Counted from the first letter of the stretch, positions 18,851 to 27,336 are shown. The stretch is DNA of 64,000 nucleotides from Bradyrhizobium sp. 149 (GCF_023073915.1 NZ_JADPKK010000020.1:321001-385000); one strand, 5' to 3'. Numbers and translations: made by a program. The notes: generated by a model not told the origin, from the letters alone.

Positions 18851-19504
18851 TTGAAGCTTTCGAAGGTCGCCGGGAAATCGGTCAACAGGCGCGCCAAGCC
18901 ATTGCCGGCAGGAGCAAAATCCCCTGATGGCGCCGGCCTGCGCCAGCGTAAATTGCAAGAGACCCGCGAGCGGTTGACCCGCGGAGCGATGGCGCTGTTC
19001 CTGGAGCGCGGCTTCGAGGCCACGACCATCGACGACATCGCGGCCGCGGCGGACGTGTCGCGACGCAGCTTCTTCCATTATTTCGCCTCGAAAGAGGACG
19101 TGGTCGCGGCCTGGCAGGAAGGTGCCGCCGCCGCGCTGGTCGCGGAGGTCGTGGCGCGACCTGCGGGCGAAACCATGCTGACCGCGGCGGAGAACGCGAT
19201 CGCGGCGGCGCTCAAGCGGATCGATCCGGCGGAGGCTGCGGCAATGTCGCGGCTCAAGCGCGACAATCCCGCGCTTCGGGCACGCGACCAACTCAAATAC
19301 GAGAAGCTCGAGCGGGCGCTGGCCGAAGGGCTCGCCCACCGCGCCAGAAACAAATCGGACCGGCTGAAGGCGCGGCTCGTCGCCATGATCGCCACCGGCG
19401 CCATGCGCGTCGGCGGCGAGAGCTGGATCGGCGAAGGGGCGCGGGAGAAGCCGGAAGCTTTCGTCAAGCGCACCTTCGCTGCGATCAGGGCGATATTGGC
19501 GTGA
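18851..19504 (+). CDS. TetR-family transcriptional regulator
   Basis: 217 aa. The N-terminal HTH is clear: TRERLTRGAMALFLERGFEA, TTIDDIAAAADVSRRSFFHY and FASKEDVV. The C-terminal ligand domain is not diagnostic. The N-terminus carries a basic extension of about 30 residues. The start is TTG at 18851, since the only in-frame ATG is inside the HTH. It is divergent from the SDR gene pair and likely represses it and itself through the 18816–18828 palindrome. The downstream gene is on the other strand, 6 bp away (convergent). Confidence 0.85.
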   Translation: MKLSKVAGKSVNRRAKPLPAGAKSPDGAGLRQRKLQETRERLTRGAMALFLERGFEATTIDDIAAAADVSRRSFFHYFASKEDVVAAWQEGAAAALVAEVVARPAGETMLTAAENAIAAALKRIDPAEAAAMSRLKRDNPALRARDQLKYEKLERALAEGLAHRARNKSDRLKARLVAMIATGAMRVGGESWIGEGAREKPEAFVKRTFAAIRAILA

Positions 19505-19510
19505 GGCCGC

Positions 19511-20335
19511 TCACCCCTTGAAGAACGCCAGCAGATCCGCGTTGATGGCCTCGGCGTGCGTCGTCGGCATGCCGTGCGGAAAGCCCTTGTAGGTCTTCAA
19601 CGTGCCGTTCTTCAATAGCTTGGCCGATAGCGGCGCGGAATCTGCGTAGGGCACGATCTGGTCGTCGTCGCCGTGCATCACCAGCACCGGCACGGTGATC
19701 TTCTTCAAATCCTCGGTGAAGTCGGTTTGCGAGAACGCGACGACGCCGTCGTAATGGGCTTTCGCGCCGCCCATCATGCCCTGGCGCCACCAGTTCTGGA
19801 TCACCGCTTCCGACGGCTTTGCGCCGGGACGGTTGTAACCGTAGAACGGGCCGGCGGCGAGATCGCGGTAGAATTGCGTGCGGCTGGCGGCGAGTTGCGC
19901 CTGGAGACCGTCGAACACGCTCTTCGGCAGGCCGCCGGGATTTGCCGCGGTCTGCACCATCAGCGGCGGCACCGCCGAGAGGATTGCAGCCTTCGCCACC
20001 CGGCTCTCGCCGTGGCGCGCGATGTAGCGCACGACTTCGCCGCCGCCGGTGGAGTGGCCCACGTGAATCGCGTTCTTGAGGTCGAGATGGGCGGTCACGG
20101 CCGCGAGATCATCGGCATAGTGATCCATGTCGTGGCCGTCGGCGACCTGCGACGAGCGGCCGTGGCCGCGACGGTCGTGGGCGATGACGCGGTAGCCGTG
20201 GGTGACGAAGAACAACATCTGCGTGTCCCAATCGTCTGATGACAGCGGCCAGCCATGGCTGAACACGATCGGCTGGCCCGAACCCCAGTCCTTGTAGAAG
20301 ATCTCGACGCCGTCTTTGGTGGTGATGGTAGGCAT
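19511..20335 (-). CDS. Alpha/beta hydrolase, non-heme chloroperoxidase-like
   Basis: 274 aa. It begins [20 protein letters not shown], with oxyanion-region [15 protein letters not shown] and nucleophile elbow [22 protein letters not shown] carries the acid residue and [11 protein letters not shown] the His. This is the arrangement of cofactor-free haloperoxidase/arylesterase enzymes. The natural substrate is unknown. Start at 20335. It lies 19 bp after the membrane protein gene, so the two are likely an operon. Confidence 0.85.
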   Translation of the reverse strand: MPTITTKDGVEIFYKDWGSGQPIVFSHGWPLSSDDWDTQMLFFVTHGYRVIAHDRRGHGRSSQVADGHDMDHYADDLAAVTAHLDLKNAIHVGHSTGGGEVVRYIARHGESRVAKAAILSAVPPLMVQTAANPGGLPKSVFDGLQAQLAASRTQFYRDLAAGPFYGYNRPGAKPSEAVIQNWWRQGMMGGAKAHYDGVVAFSQTDFTEDLKKITVPVLVMHGDDDQIVPYADSAPLSAKLLKNGTLKTYKGFPHGMPTTHAEAINADLLAFFKG

Positions 20336-20354
20336 TGTTAGGCTCCTTGAACGA

Positions 20355-20864
20355 TCAGGCAAACGCCATCGGCTTGTAGCGGCGCCAGGCACCGATGGTG
20401 AGCACCACGAAGAACACCAGCACGAGGCCCTGCACCACAGCGAACACCGGGCCCGAGGGTGGTGCCGGCGCCACGGCGGGTGCGAGCGCGGCGAGCGCCG
20501 GCACCTTCAGGAACGACTGGATCACCAGCACGAAGACGTTGAAATAGAGCGAGATCATCGCGGTCACGATGTAGACCGGACGCCAGACGCCGGCGAGCTT
20601 CATGCCGTAAAGGGCGATGCAGGCGATCGCGAGCAGCACCAGCGAGATGATGCCAATGATATGCGACGGCAGCAGCTCCTTGAACGGAAACAGGAAGCCG
20701 GTGGCGCTGGTGAGGATCGTGAACAGCAGGAAGATCGCGGTGAGGCCCGGCATCGATTTCGAGCCGAGCAGGCCGAACATCACGACGAGACCTGCGGCGA
20801 TGCCGATCAGGCTGATGATGACATGGACCAACGTGAAGGCGGGCAAGCTCAACCCGAGAACCAT
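20355..20864 (-). CDS. Inner-membrane hypothetical protein
   Basis: 169 aa with about five hydrophobic segments ([80 protein letters not shown] and the [16 protein letters not shown] region). A Pro/Ala-rich linker ([11 protein letters not shown]) separates the last two. Start at 20864, with AGGAGAG a few bases upstream. No named family recognised. It shares a transcript with the alpha/beta hydrolase. Confidence 0.65.
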   Translation of the reverse strand: MVLGLSLPAFTLVHVIISLIGIAAGLVVMFGLLGSKSMPGLTAIFLLFTILTSATGFLFPFKELLPSHIIGIISLVLLAIACIALYGMKLAGVWRPVYIVTAMISLYFNVFVLVIQSFLKVPALAALAPAVAPAPPSGPVFAVVQGLVLVFFVVLTIGAWRRYKPMAFA

Positions 20865-21062
20865 GGCATCTCTCCTACTCTGCGCATTGAGTTCGGAAAG
20901 ACAAATATTACGGACCTCATCGAATTGCCACATGCACTGGCGCCGCACATGCGCGCGCAGCCATGCATCGTCGTGCGAATCGACAAACGCATGGCTGAAT
21001 TTTTTGCAGCGCTGTCACAAACGACAGCAGGCTTCGACGAAAGTTGAATCGAGCGTCGCAAT

Positions 21063-21087
21063 ATCGGCCCGCGTTCGGCGGGCCGAT
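21063..21087 (-). terminator. Hairpin after the EthD-like gene
   Basis: Perfect 10-bp stem ATCGGCCCGC / GCGGGCCGAT around GTTCG, 11 bp beyond the stop of the minus-strand gene at 21099. The U-tract is poor (ATATTG), so termination may be partial. Confidence 0.55.
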
Positions 21088-21098
21088 GCGATGCGGCC

Positions 21099-21407
21099 TC
21101 AGACTTCCTTGGTGTCGAAGATCAGCAGGTCGGCGCCGCCACTGGCGAATTTCGGCACGTCGCCCGCCGCCGCCTTGCCTGCTTCGCTGCCGAAGGCGGC
21201 CTGAATGTCGGCCACGCTGTTGAAGGTGAGGATGGCGACGAGATGGATTCCGGACGGTCCTGCGGGGGAGCCGACGGCGCCCGTGCTGACGGCGTACTTC
21301 TTCAAGCCGGGAAGTTTCTTCGCCAGCGGGATGTGGGTCTCGGTATAATGCTTGTCGAAGGCGGCAGCATCCTTGGGCGTCTTGTAGAGCACGACGAGTT
21401 CAGCCAT
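21099..21407 (-). CDS. EthD-family protein
   Basis: 102 aa. MAELVVLYKTPKDAAAFDKH then YTETHIPLAKKLPGLKKYAV is the ferredoxin-like EthD pattern (D-x-F-x-x-x-Y-x-x-x-H). EthD proteins are dimeric alpha/beta barrels, some needed for ether degradation, most of unknown role. Cytoplasmic. Single gene with its own hairpin terminator. No ether-cleaving P450 is near, so a role in ether catabolism is unsupported. Confidence 0.8.
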   Translation of the reverse strand: MAELVVLYKTPKDAAAFDKHYTETHIPLAKKLPGLKKYAVSTGAVGSPAGPSGIHLVAILTFNSVADIQAAFGSEAGKAAAGDVPKFASGGADLLIFDTKEV

Positions 21408-21554
21408 TTAGTTCCTCCCGTTAAGCGTTTTCTTGTCGATCCTCATGGTGAGGAGGCACGCGATGCGCGCTCCTCAGGATGAGGAGATAGTCCCGCATCA
21501 GACCGCAGGATGGCAAGTCACATTCGCCTTGCCATCTGCTTGTGTTCTACTTGA

Positions 21555-23273
21555 CTAAAGCGCCGGCTTTGCGGCGTCGCCGAGGAAGCCGTGCAAGGAG
21601 GCCACGACCTGCGCGCCCTCGCCGATGGCGCCGCCGACGCGCTTGACCGAGCCGGAACGGACGTCGCCGACGGCGTAGACGCCGGGCACGGAGGTCTCCA
21701 GCGGCGCCACCAGCCGGCCCTGGTTCTGCTCGGACTGTGCGCCTGTCACGACGAAGCCGGCGCGATCGAGCGTCACGCCGCAGCCGTCGAGCCAATTGGT
21801 GGCGGGATCGGCTCCGACGAACAGGAAGAGATTGCGGATGTCGGCAAAATCCTCGTCGCTCGAGAGCCGGCTCTTCCAGCGGATGCGCCGCAGCAGCGAG
21901 GCCTCGTCGCCTTCAAGCGCCGTGATCTCGGTGTTGAACATCAATTCGATGTTCGGCGTCGCTTCGATGCGCTCGATGAGATAGCGCGACATGCTGGCGC
22001 CAAGACCGCCGCCGCGAATGATCATCAGCACTTTCTTGGCGTGCCCCGACAGGAACACGGCCGCCTGCCCCGCCGAATTGCCGGCGCCGACCAGCGCCAC
22101 TTCCTCGCCGGCGCACAGCTTCGCCTCGACCGGGGACGCCCAGTACCAGACGCCGCGGCCTTCGAACTTGTCCAGGTTCTCGATCTCGGGCCGGCGATAG
22201 CGCGCGCCGCTTGCGACCACCACCGCGCGCGAATGCAGCGGGTCGCAGCCGTCAAGCGCCACCGAAAACGCGCCGTCCTTGCGCGTGCAGTCGAGCGACT
22301 TCACCGTCACCGGGATCATGATCTCCGCGCCGAACTTTTGCGCCTGGTTGAAGGCGCGCGCGGTCAGCGCCATGCCGGAAATTCCGGTCGGAAAGCCGAG
22401 ATAGTTTTCTATGCGCGCGCTGGCACCGGCCTGGCCGCCGAAGGCGCGGGTGTCAAGCACGGCGACCGAGAGGCCTTCGGACGCGGCATACACGGCCGTG
22501 GCGAGCCCGGCCGGCCCGGAGCCGACGATCGCGACGTCGTAGATGCGGTCGTTGCGCGGACCGCCGATCATGCCGATCGCGCGCGCAAGCTCGGTTTCGC
22601 CGGGATTGCGCAGCACCCCACCATCGGGGGTGACGACCAGCGGCCAGTCCTCCGGCTTGGGCGAGTAACGCGCGATGACATCGGCGGCGTCGCGGTCGCG
22701 CTCGGGATCGAGCAGATGATGCGGCTGGCCGTTGCGGGTGAGGAAGCCCTGCAACCGCACCACACCTGAGGAATGCGACGGACCGATCAGCACGACGCCG
22801 CCGACACCGCCCTGGAGCAGGTTGACCCGGCGCAGGATCAGCGCGCGCATGATGCGCTCGCCGAGCTCGGCCTCGGCGACCAGCAGCGCGCGCAGCCGCT
22901 CCGGCGGCAACAGCAGCGTCTCGACGTCGCCTTCGGCGCGGCCGTCCACCAGCGCCGGCCGTCCCGAGAGCTGGCTCAGTTCGGCCAGGAATTGCCCCGG
23001 CCCCTGCTCGATCAGCGGAGTCACATTGCCAAGCCCGTCGCGCTGGGTGATGGCGACATGGCCCTTCAGCACGACGAACATGCCGGGCCCCGGCTTGCCG
23101 GTCTCGAACAGGATGTCGCCGTCGGCATAGAGCCGGATCTCGCCGAAACGCCTGATACGCTCGATTTCGTCGGGTGTCAGCGTCGGAAAGGTCTGCTCGG
23201 GGCGGGTGAACCGCGACATCAGCGCGTCACGTTCGGTTCGTTGCGATTCGTCCTGCCCCATTGTCACGTCCAT
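21555..23273 (-). CDS. cNMP-binding domain fused to thioredoxin-reductase-like FAD oxidoreductase
   Basis: About 572 aa. The N-terminal 150 residues are a cyclic-nucleotide-binding domain (LYADGDILFETGKPGPGMFV, FLAELSQLSGRPALVDGRA). From about residue 245 there is a thioredoxin-reductase-like module: YDVAIVGSGPAGLATAVYAA, FGGQAGASARIENYLGFPTG and VALVGAGNSAGQAAVFLS for NADPH. The CxxC that TrxB needs is missing; the segment reads GVWYWASPVEAKL. Thus it cannot act as a normal thioredoxin reductase. Family members of this architecture are common in proteobacteria with unknown substrate. Start uncertain between 23282, 23273 and 23261. Confidence 0.85.
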   Translation of the reverse strand: MDVTMGQDESQRTERDALMSRFTRPEQTFPTLTPDEIERIRRFGEIRLYADGDILFETGKPGPGMFVVLKGHVAITQRDGLGNVTPLIEQGPGQFLAELSQLSGRPALVDGRAEGDVETLLLPPERLRALLVAEAELGERIMRALILRRVNLLQGGVGGVVLIGPSHSSGVVRLQGFLTRNGQPHHLLDPERDRDAADVIARYSPKPEDWPLVVTPDGGVLRNPGETELARAIGMIGGPRNDRIYDVAIVGSGPAGLATAVYAASEGLSVAVLDTRAFGGQAGASARIENYLGFPTGISGMALTARAFNQAQKFGAEIMIPVTVKSLDCTRKDGAFSVALDGCDPLHSRAVVVASGARYRRPEIENLDKFEGRGVWYWASPVEAKLCAGEEVALVGAGNSAGQAAVFLSGHAKKVLMIIRGGGLGASMSRYLIERIEATPNIELMFNTEITALEGDEASLLRRIRWKSRLSSDEDFADIRNLFLFVGADPATNWLDGCGVTLDRAGFVVTGAQSEQNQGRLVAPLETSVPGVYAVGDVRSGSVKRVGGAIGEGAQVVASLHGFLGDAAKPAL

Positions 23274-23302
23274 GCACTCCAAAAAAATCTAATCGCCGGA
23301 TT

Positions 23303-23515
23303 CTAGCTGTCGGTCTTGCTGTCGACCTTGCCGGCGGTCCCCTCATCTAGGCAATCATCTTCATTCTGCGAGGGGTCGGTGATTGCGGCGCGTTCGCGCG
23401 CCTGCACCTTCCGCCGCTTCAAATTTTCGCGCAGCGCCGATTTTAGCCGGTCGTCGCGGGGCGACCTCGCCTGTCTCGAGTCCTGCTTCGTGCTCTTGTC
23501 GGTCTCGTCTGCCAT
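23303..23515 (-). CDS. Small charged hypothetical protein
   Basis: 70 aa, hydrophilic, Arg/Lys-rich in the middle (RDDRLKSALRENLKRRKVQA) and acidic at the C-terminus. No cysteine cluster, no membrane segment. It looks like a conserved short protein of Bradyrhizobium-type genomes with no known function. The 316 bp from here to the tRNA-Thr (23516–23831) contain no gene that I can support. Confidence 0.6.
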   Translation of the reverse strand: MADETDKSTKQDSRQARSPRDDRLKSALRENLKRRKVQARERAAITDPSQNEDDCLDEGTAGKVDSKTDS

Positions 23516-23831
23516 CGGGGTCCATTACAGCAATCGGCGTTACCATGCCCACGGAATAAGGCAGCTCAAGAGGCCCGGGCGATCCGATCGTGCGAAAATC
23601 GAAATGGATCGAATCCGGCGCATCGGGCAACTGGCCAGTTGGGCGGGGATATCGGAACCGAATCGGCGGAAAGGGGGCCCTTCCGAGCCAAAACAAGCAT
23701 TCTGGCCCCGATATCGACCCGATTTTATCGTTTTGACGGGACCTGCAAGCTTGCACAGGAGGGGGGCTTGTGGCAGATATCGGCCCGCTTGGTAGGCCCC
23801 TCGTCGCGGCCGATTCTCGATCCCAGCACAT

Positions 23832-23906
23832 GCTGCCGTAGCTCAGTGGTAGAGCACTCCATTGGTAATGGAGAGGTCGACAGTTCAATCCTGTCTGGCA
23901 GCACCA
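23832..23906 (+). tRNA. tRNA-Thr (GGT), integration target
   Basis: 75 nt beginning GCTGCCGTAGCTCAGTGG, anticodon loop TTGGTAA (anticodon GGT), T-arm ACAGTTCAATCCTGT, encoded CCA. The gene remains complete, because the island supplied an identical 3' end. Confidence 0.95.
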
Positions 23907-23908
23907 TT
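23862..23908 (+). repeat. attL, 47-bp direct repeat
   Basis: From TTGGTAATGGAGAGGTCGAC to GGCAGCACCATT; identical to 35257–35303. It covers the anticodon loop to the CCA end of tRNA-Thr. Confidence 0.92.
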
Positions 23909-23997
23909 TCTCTGATAGCAATCAATGGCTTAGCGTTTTGTTGCAGACATTGATCGTGCAACCTTTGTTAGAGTCGCTGGCTTTTCCAAGCAATCAC

Positions 23998-24018
23998 TGC
24001 CACCCCCGTTGCCACCCC
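23998..24018 (+). repeat. Candidate integrase arm site, left
   Basis: Two tandem TGCCACCCC words separated by CGT (period 12). A matching pair is at 35173–35193 inside the right end. The remaining gap 23909–24224 holds no gene. Confidence 0.45.
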
Positions 24019-24224
24019 GTAAGTTCGCTGCGTTCATTTTCGCAAACGAATACTTCTGTGTTCATCTTCGCCATTTCTGCCCCTCACTGCCGTTCCGAAG
24101 GCGTGAGGGTTTTTCGTTTCTAGTCCTCATAATTTCGGTAAATCAGAACGCGCTTCGGACAAAGCAAAGCCGGGACGGCGATTGCTATCCCGGCTAGGTC
24201 CTAAGCCTCGGAACACGGAAAGGC

Positions 24225-25439
24225 TTAGAGGGCTAGTATTTCGTCCTTACCGTTGACGTTGATCCTGAGAGAAGACGGAGCCAGCGTTACGGGTGTTACC
24301 ATTGTCACGATTGTTACGCTGGTTTTAGAGGGTATCCCTAGGTAGCGCTTCCAAGCATCTTCAAAATCCGATCGATGATATCCCTTGTCAGTACCTGTTC
24401 CGAACCTGATCGTTGTCGGCGCAATCCGATAGGGCTTTAAGAGCTTAGCCAATCCTCTTCCGTCCATCGGCTTACCGTAGTTGTAGGTAGACCACGGACT
24501 TTCCTCGATACGATGCAATCCGTCTAATAGCTCCGACGTTTTGATATCGAGAGCTTCACCAAAAATCTTGTATGCATCTCTCAATAGGATTGTGCTGTTG
24601 TTTTCCGTTTCCGTTTCTCTGTCTTCATTGGAGAGAGCTAGGGCAGCATTTCTTATCTTGTCTAACCACCCTGGAATAGCCGTAACATCCGTATCGGCAG
24701 TAACATCGGTAACGGGCTTAGATTGATCAGCCAGAATGCCGACGACAAATAGCGGTTCAAACTTGTCTTGCTCTCTGTCGTTGAGTTCGTCAGGCATGAT
24801 AGGTTCAATCTCTTTCGATTTATCCGAAACAGCCTTAGCCCATTCTGCTAGCTTACTCCGTAGCTCCAACCCTTCTGCCGCATGCTTGCTAGGACGATAC
24901 TTCAAGCGTGGTCCGACGTTTCGTTTCATCCTGACAATCACTGATCTGTCTTCAATGGTGTCTTGCATCCTGTTGTTGTCTATTCCAGCCATCAAAATGG
25001 GAGCATAGGTTTTGTACTCTTCGACGGTCCGACCGTTTTCTAAACTTACTCTACGGACAGTCTGTCCGGGTTGAAATCCGGCTTCAACGATTGAGAGGAA
25101 ATCAGAAATTTCTTTCCTCTCAAATAGGCGACCGATTTCGTCTATGAGGAAGGTCGGAGGAATTTTCTCAGCCTCAATTAGGCTGTACAGGGATGCCGGA
25201 CTAGGGCTAACCATCGCTACTGGATTTTGAACTAGCAACTTCGTTATCTCTAGAAGTCGCGTCTTCCCTGATCGCTTTTCTGGCGAGAGGATCGCCAATC
25301 TAGGCGTTGCATTGAATGAGTTCACTAAGTGGGTGTGAGCAATCCAGGCGACATGGAGAATTCTAGCATGCTCGCTTGGATAGTAGATAAATCGTCCTAC
25401 GTATTCGTAGACCTGATCAAGTATGTGTTTGTGTTCCAT
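24225..25439 (-). CDS. DUF3631 domain ATPase/helicase-like protein
   Basis: 404 aa. A P-loop is present (SPEKRSGKTRLLE, SGKT at residues 57–60) with LIDE at about 98–101 as Walker B. The C-terminal half has DUF3631 features (PGWLDKIRNAALAL, GRGLAKLLKPYRI, GYHRSDFEDAWKRYLG). Such proteins, often fused to or beside primases, are common in phage-like and integrative elements and are thought to act in replication. No primase domain is encoded here. It is last of a tightly packed minus-strand set starting from the promoter at 26941–26969. Confidence 0.8.
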   Translation of the reverse strand: MEHKHILDQVYEYVGRFIYYPSEHARILHVAWIAHTHLVNSFNATPRLAILSPEKRSGKTRLLEITKLLVQNPVAMVSPSPASLYSLIEAEKIPPTFLIDEIGRLFERKEISDFLSIVEAGFQPGQTVRRVSLENGRTVEEYKTYAPILMAGIDNNRMQDTIEDRSVIVRMKRNVGPRLKYRPSKHAAEGLELRSKLAEWAKAVSDKSKEIEPIMPDELNDREQDKFEPLFVVGILADQSKPVTDVTADTDVTAIPGWLDKIRNAALALSNEDRETETENNSTILLRDAYKIFGEALDIKTSELLDGLHRIEESPWSTYNYGKPMDGRGLAKLLKPYRIAPTTIRFGTGTDKGYHRSDFEDAWKRYLGIPSKTSVTIVTMVTPVTLAPSSLRINVNGKDEILAL

Positions 25440-25447
25440 TGTTTCTT

Positions 25448-25612
25448 TTACTTCTTAATCGAGATGTATCGATCAAGGGCAGACTGATAGCCGACTAGAA
25501 ATCCGTCCTCCCAATCTTTCCTTCGCTCATCGCTCGCTAGTCCCGGCTTCGGTCTAGGCGCGGGCTTTTGTTTGAGCCTGTCGCCAAATCTACCTTTGTC
25601 GAATACAGCCAT
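25448..25612 (-). CDS. Small 54-aa island protein
   Basis: 54 aa: basic N-terminal half (FGDRLKQKPAPRPKPG) and a helical acidic/aromatic C-terminal half (KDWEDGFLVGYQSALDRYIS). Its ATG overlaps the upstream stop (TAATG at 25610–25614) and it ends 8 bp before the DUF3631 gene begins, strong signs of a translated gene. No homology recognised. It may be an adaptor of the replication module; that is only inference from position. Confidence 0.55.
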   Translation of the reverse strand: MAVFDKGRFGDRLKQKPAPRPKPGLASDERRKDWEDGFLVGYQSALDRYISIKK

Positions 25613-25902
25613 TACAGATTGACTTTGATGTCCTTGAGGTTCGCTGGCGTGGGCATGTCGGGATGCTTCACAAAACCACGTGCCGGATTGGTTTGAGGGT
25701 CTACCTTGACCGGCTCTCTACTATTCGTACGGGCATTGCGATCAGATAGATCGATAGCCGTGGGTTGCCATGTCGTAATAGTCGGCGTGCCGTTAATCAC
25801 CGTGTCCCGAGCTTCAAGCTGAAGCTTTCGCATAGCCAGGTCTCCACGATCGTGGGCGTTGACGCCAGAAAACGGCATCGTGTTGGGGTCGTATGTAGTC
25901 AT
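25612..25902 (-). CDS. Hypothetical island protein
   Basis: 96 aa, polar, Pro/Thr/Asn-rich and likely partly disordered (PVKVDPQTNPARGFVKHPDM). No signal peptide or domain recognised. It is translationally coupled to the 54-aa gene downstream (TAATG). The 162 bp upstream to the next gene (25903–26064) shows no ORF that I would support. Confidence 0.55.
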   Translation of the reverse strand: MTTYDPNTMPFSGVNAHDRGDLAMRKLQLEARDTVINGTPTITTWQPTAIDLSDRNARTNSREPVKVDPQTNPARGFVKHPDMPTPANLKDIKVNL

Positions 25903-26064
25903 TGTATGTCCTTTAGGTTGAAATTGAATTCGGGAGAATAGGTAGAGCGGGTAGAGGTAGTTGGACCTACTCGCAGAGAATCTAGGCTTCCCAGGACGGA
26001 AGCTGATGAATGTGTCTGAGTTCTACTTTTTCTTTGAGAAATCGATGGGCGCGGTTGCTAAGTT

Positions 26065-26385
26065 CTAGCTTCTCCATCGCGTTCGATTGCTATTGCCTTC
26101 GGCAGTTACGAGGTTGTCTCGTTTTAGATTGCATGGGTTTCTGTCGAGGTATTGGATTTTGTCTCCTTTCTTTGCGTCAGCTACTAGCCGCGCTACCGAT
26201 ACCCTGTCTCTCCCTCGCTCGATTATTTGGCCCATGCTTAGACGCCACCTCGGGTCTAGACCTGTTTCATAAAGCGAATTGAAGTCGCTCTCGTACAGGA
26301 TGACGTTTGTGTCGGAGTTAGTGAGAGGAACAGATACAAGGGCTGACCCGTCCTCATCGAGGAAATGAGTTATTTCAATTTTCAT
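26065..26385 (-). CDS. Phage-type DNA-binding protein with degenerate HNH-like motif
   Basis: 106 aa. The C-terminal part VARLVADAKKGDKIQYLDRN then PCNLKRDNLV matches the shape of phage HNH proteins (x-D-H-x-N-G-N-x-L-D-N-R-x-x-N-L). However, the catalytic histidines are absent; Tyr-Leu replace Asp-His. It may bind DNA without cutting. Start at 26385, overlapping the upstream gene by 11 bp, which supports the operon. Confidence 0.5.
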   Translation of the reverse strand: MKIEITHFLDEDGSALVSVPLTNSDTNVILYESDFNSLYETGLDPRWRLSMGQIIERGRDRVSVARLVADAKKGDKIQYLDRNPCNLKRDNLVTAEGNSNRTRWRS

Positions 26386-26683
26386 TCTTTTCCTTGTTCT
26401 CTGCGGCCGCCCTATTACTCGCTTCTTGTTCAAGGAATTTGTCGATGCATTCCATGGCTTTCACTTTGTTGGTGAAGCTGCTTCGCAATGGGATAGGGGG
26501 CTTTCCGTTTTCTTTTGTCTTGATCGTATAGAGTAGGTGTTCGCCTTCTCTCATGATTATGAAGTTTCGGTACTCTTCACCTATGTTTTGATAATAGCCC
26601 GGCGGATACGCTGCTGTTGGCTCCTCGTATTTCCAATAAGTCACCGCTGGCTTAGGCGCTTCAATGTTGTTGAATTCAGTCAT
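26375..26683 (-). CDS. Hypothetical island protein
   Basis: 102 aa; N-terminal half with aromatic residues (VTYWKYEEPTAAYPPGYYQN), C-terminal helix rich in Glu/Lys. No membrane segment or known domain. It overlaps its neighbours on both sides (8 bp upstream, 11 bp downstream). Function unknown. Confidence 0.6.
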   Translation of the reverse strand: MTEFNNIEAPKPAVTYWKYEEPTAAYPPGYYQNIGEEYRNFIIMREGEHLLYTIKTKENGKPPIPLRSSFTNKVKAMECIDKFLEQEASNRAAAENKEKNEN

Positions 26684-26906
26684 TGAAACTGCCGTCCTGA
26701 AAAGCTTCTCCGAGAGCGCTAGCGTCTGAGACCATTTGTTGTTGTGTCTTACTTCGCCAGTATCGGTCCGGGTCTTCTTTCTTGATTTTCTGATAGTAGC
26801 TCCAAGTGTGCTGCCGCTGTTCGGCCTCGTCCTCTATGAGCTTGTTGATTCTTTTCTGTAGGCTTGGGGAAATTTGGCCATCAATGTCTGCGTCGTTCTC
26901 ACGCAT
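26676..26906 (-). CDS. Hypothetical island protein, first gene of the minus operon
   Basis: 76 aa, highly charged and helical (SLQKRINKLIEDEAEQRQHT). It begins 34 bp downstream of a consensus sigma70 promoter. No HTH is evident, so it is not an obvious repressor. It overlaps the next gene by 8 bp. Confidence 0.6.
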   Translation of the reverse strand: MRENDADIDGQISPSLQKRINKLIEDEAEQRQHTWSYYQKIKKEDPDRYWRSKTQQQMVSDASALGEAFQDGSFND

Positions 26907-26940
26907 CTAATAGATCCTATAAGTTGTTGACAATACTAAT

Positions 26941-26969
26941 ATTATATAGATTTATACTTACTTTGTCAA
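26941..26969 (-). promoter_or_regulatory. Consensus sigma70 promoter of the island minus operon
   Basis: On the minus strand TTGACA (26969–26964), 17-bp spacer, TATAAT (26946–26941). Both hexamers match consensus exactly. A short palindrome, ATGTAC-C-GTACAT at 26975–26987, sits just upstream of the -35 and may be a regulator site. A TTGACAA/TTGTCAA inverted repeat also flanks the promoter region. Confidence 0.8.
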
Positions 26970-27213
26970 GTAATATGTACCGTACATTGCAGCAATAGTA
27001 GTAGAAAGACTAAGTATAAACTGTTGCAGCCTCATCTAATCTTCTTCGTCTTATAAGAAGACAAATTCCCCGCACATAACAGTGATAGGTCCGCCCTCCC
27101 GCGAGTACTTCCCACTACCTCTACCGGGTCTACCCGGACTACTTCGGCTATGGACTCGAAGCGCGACTCACTTAGGTTGAGGTCTACATTTTTATCAACT
27201 GAACGAGAGATGT

Positions 27214-27336
27214 ATGGCCGAAACGATCCATCAGGCTGCACGGTTGCGTCGTCTTTCTGACGCCGGCCGGAGCGTGGCTCTTCGCCTCCTAAGCGGGATG
27301 AAGGCTTCTTGGAAGTTGATCAACAATGACCTTTGA
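27214..27336 (+). CDS. Possible 40-aa leader peptide or small protein
   Basis: Open frame of 40 codons, basic and helical (AETIHQAARLRRLSDAGRSV). Its last codons overlap the ATG of the 296-aa gene at 27326 (ATGACCTTTGA contains that start and this stop), which would couple translation. GAGAGA precedes the ATG. Composition is protein-like, but it may be chance. A 69-aa minus ORF covering 27032–27241 competes with it and looks less convincing. Confidence 0.35.
   Translation: MAETIHQAARLRRLSDAGRSVALRLLSGMKASWKLINNDL

Noticed and set aside
27032..27241. 69-aa minus-strand ORF
   Set aside because: Composition is unconvincing, it lacks a clear ribosome-binding site and it overlaps the upstream region of the plus-strand cassette.
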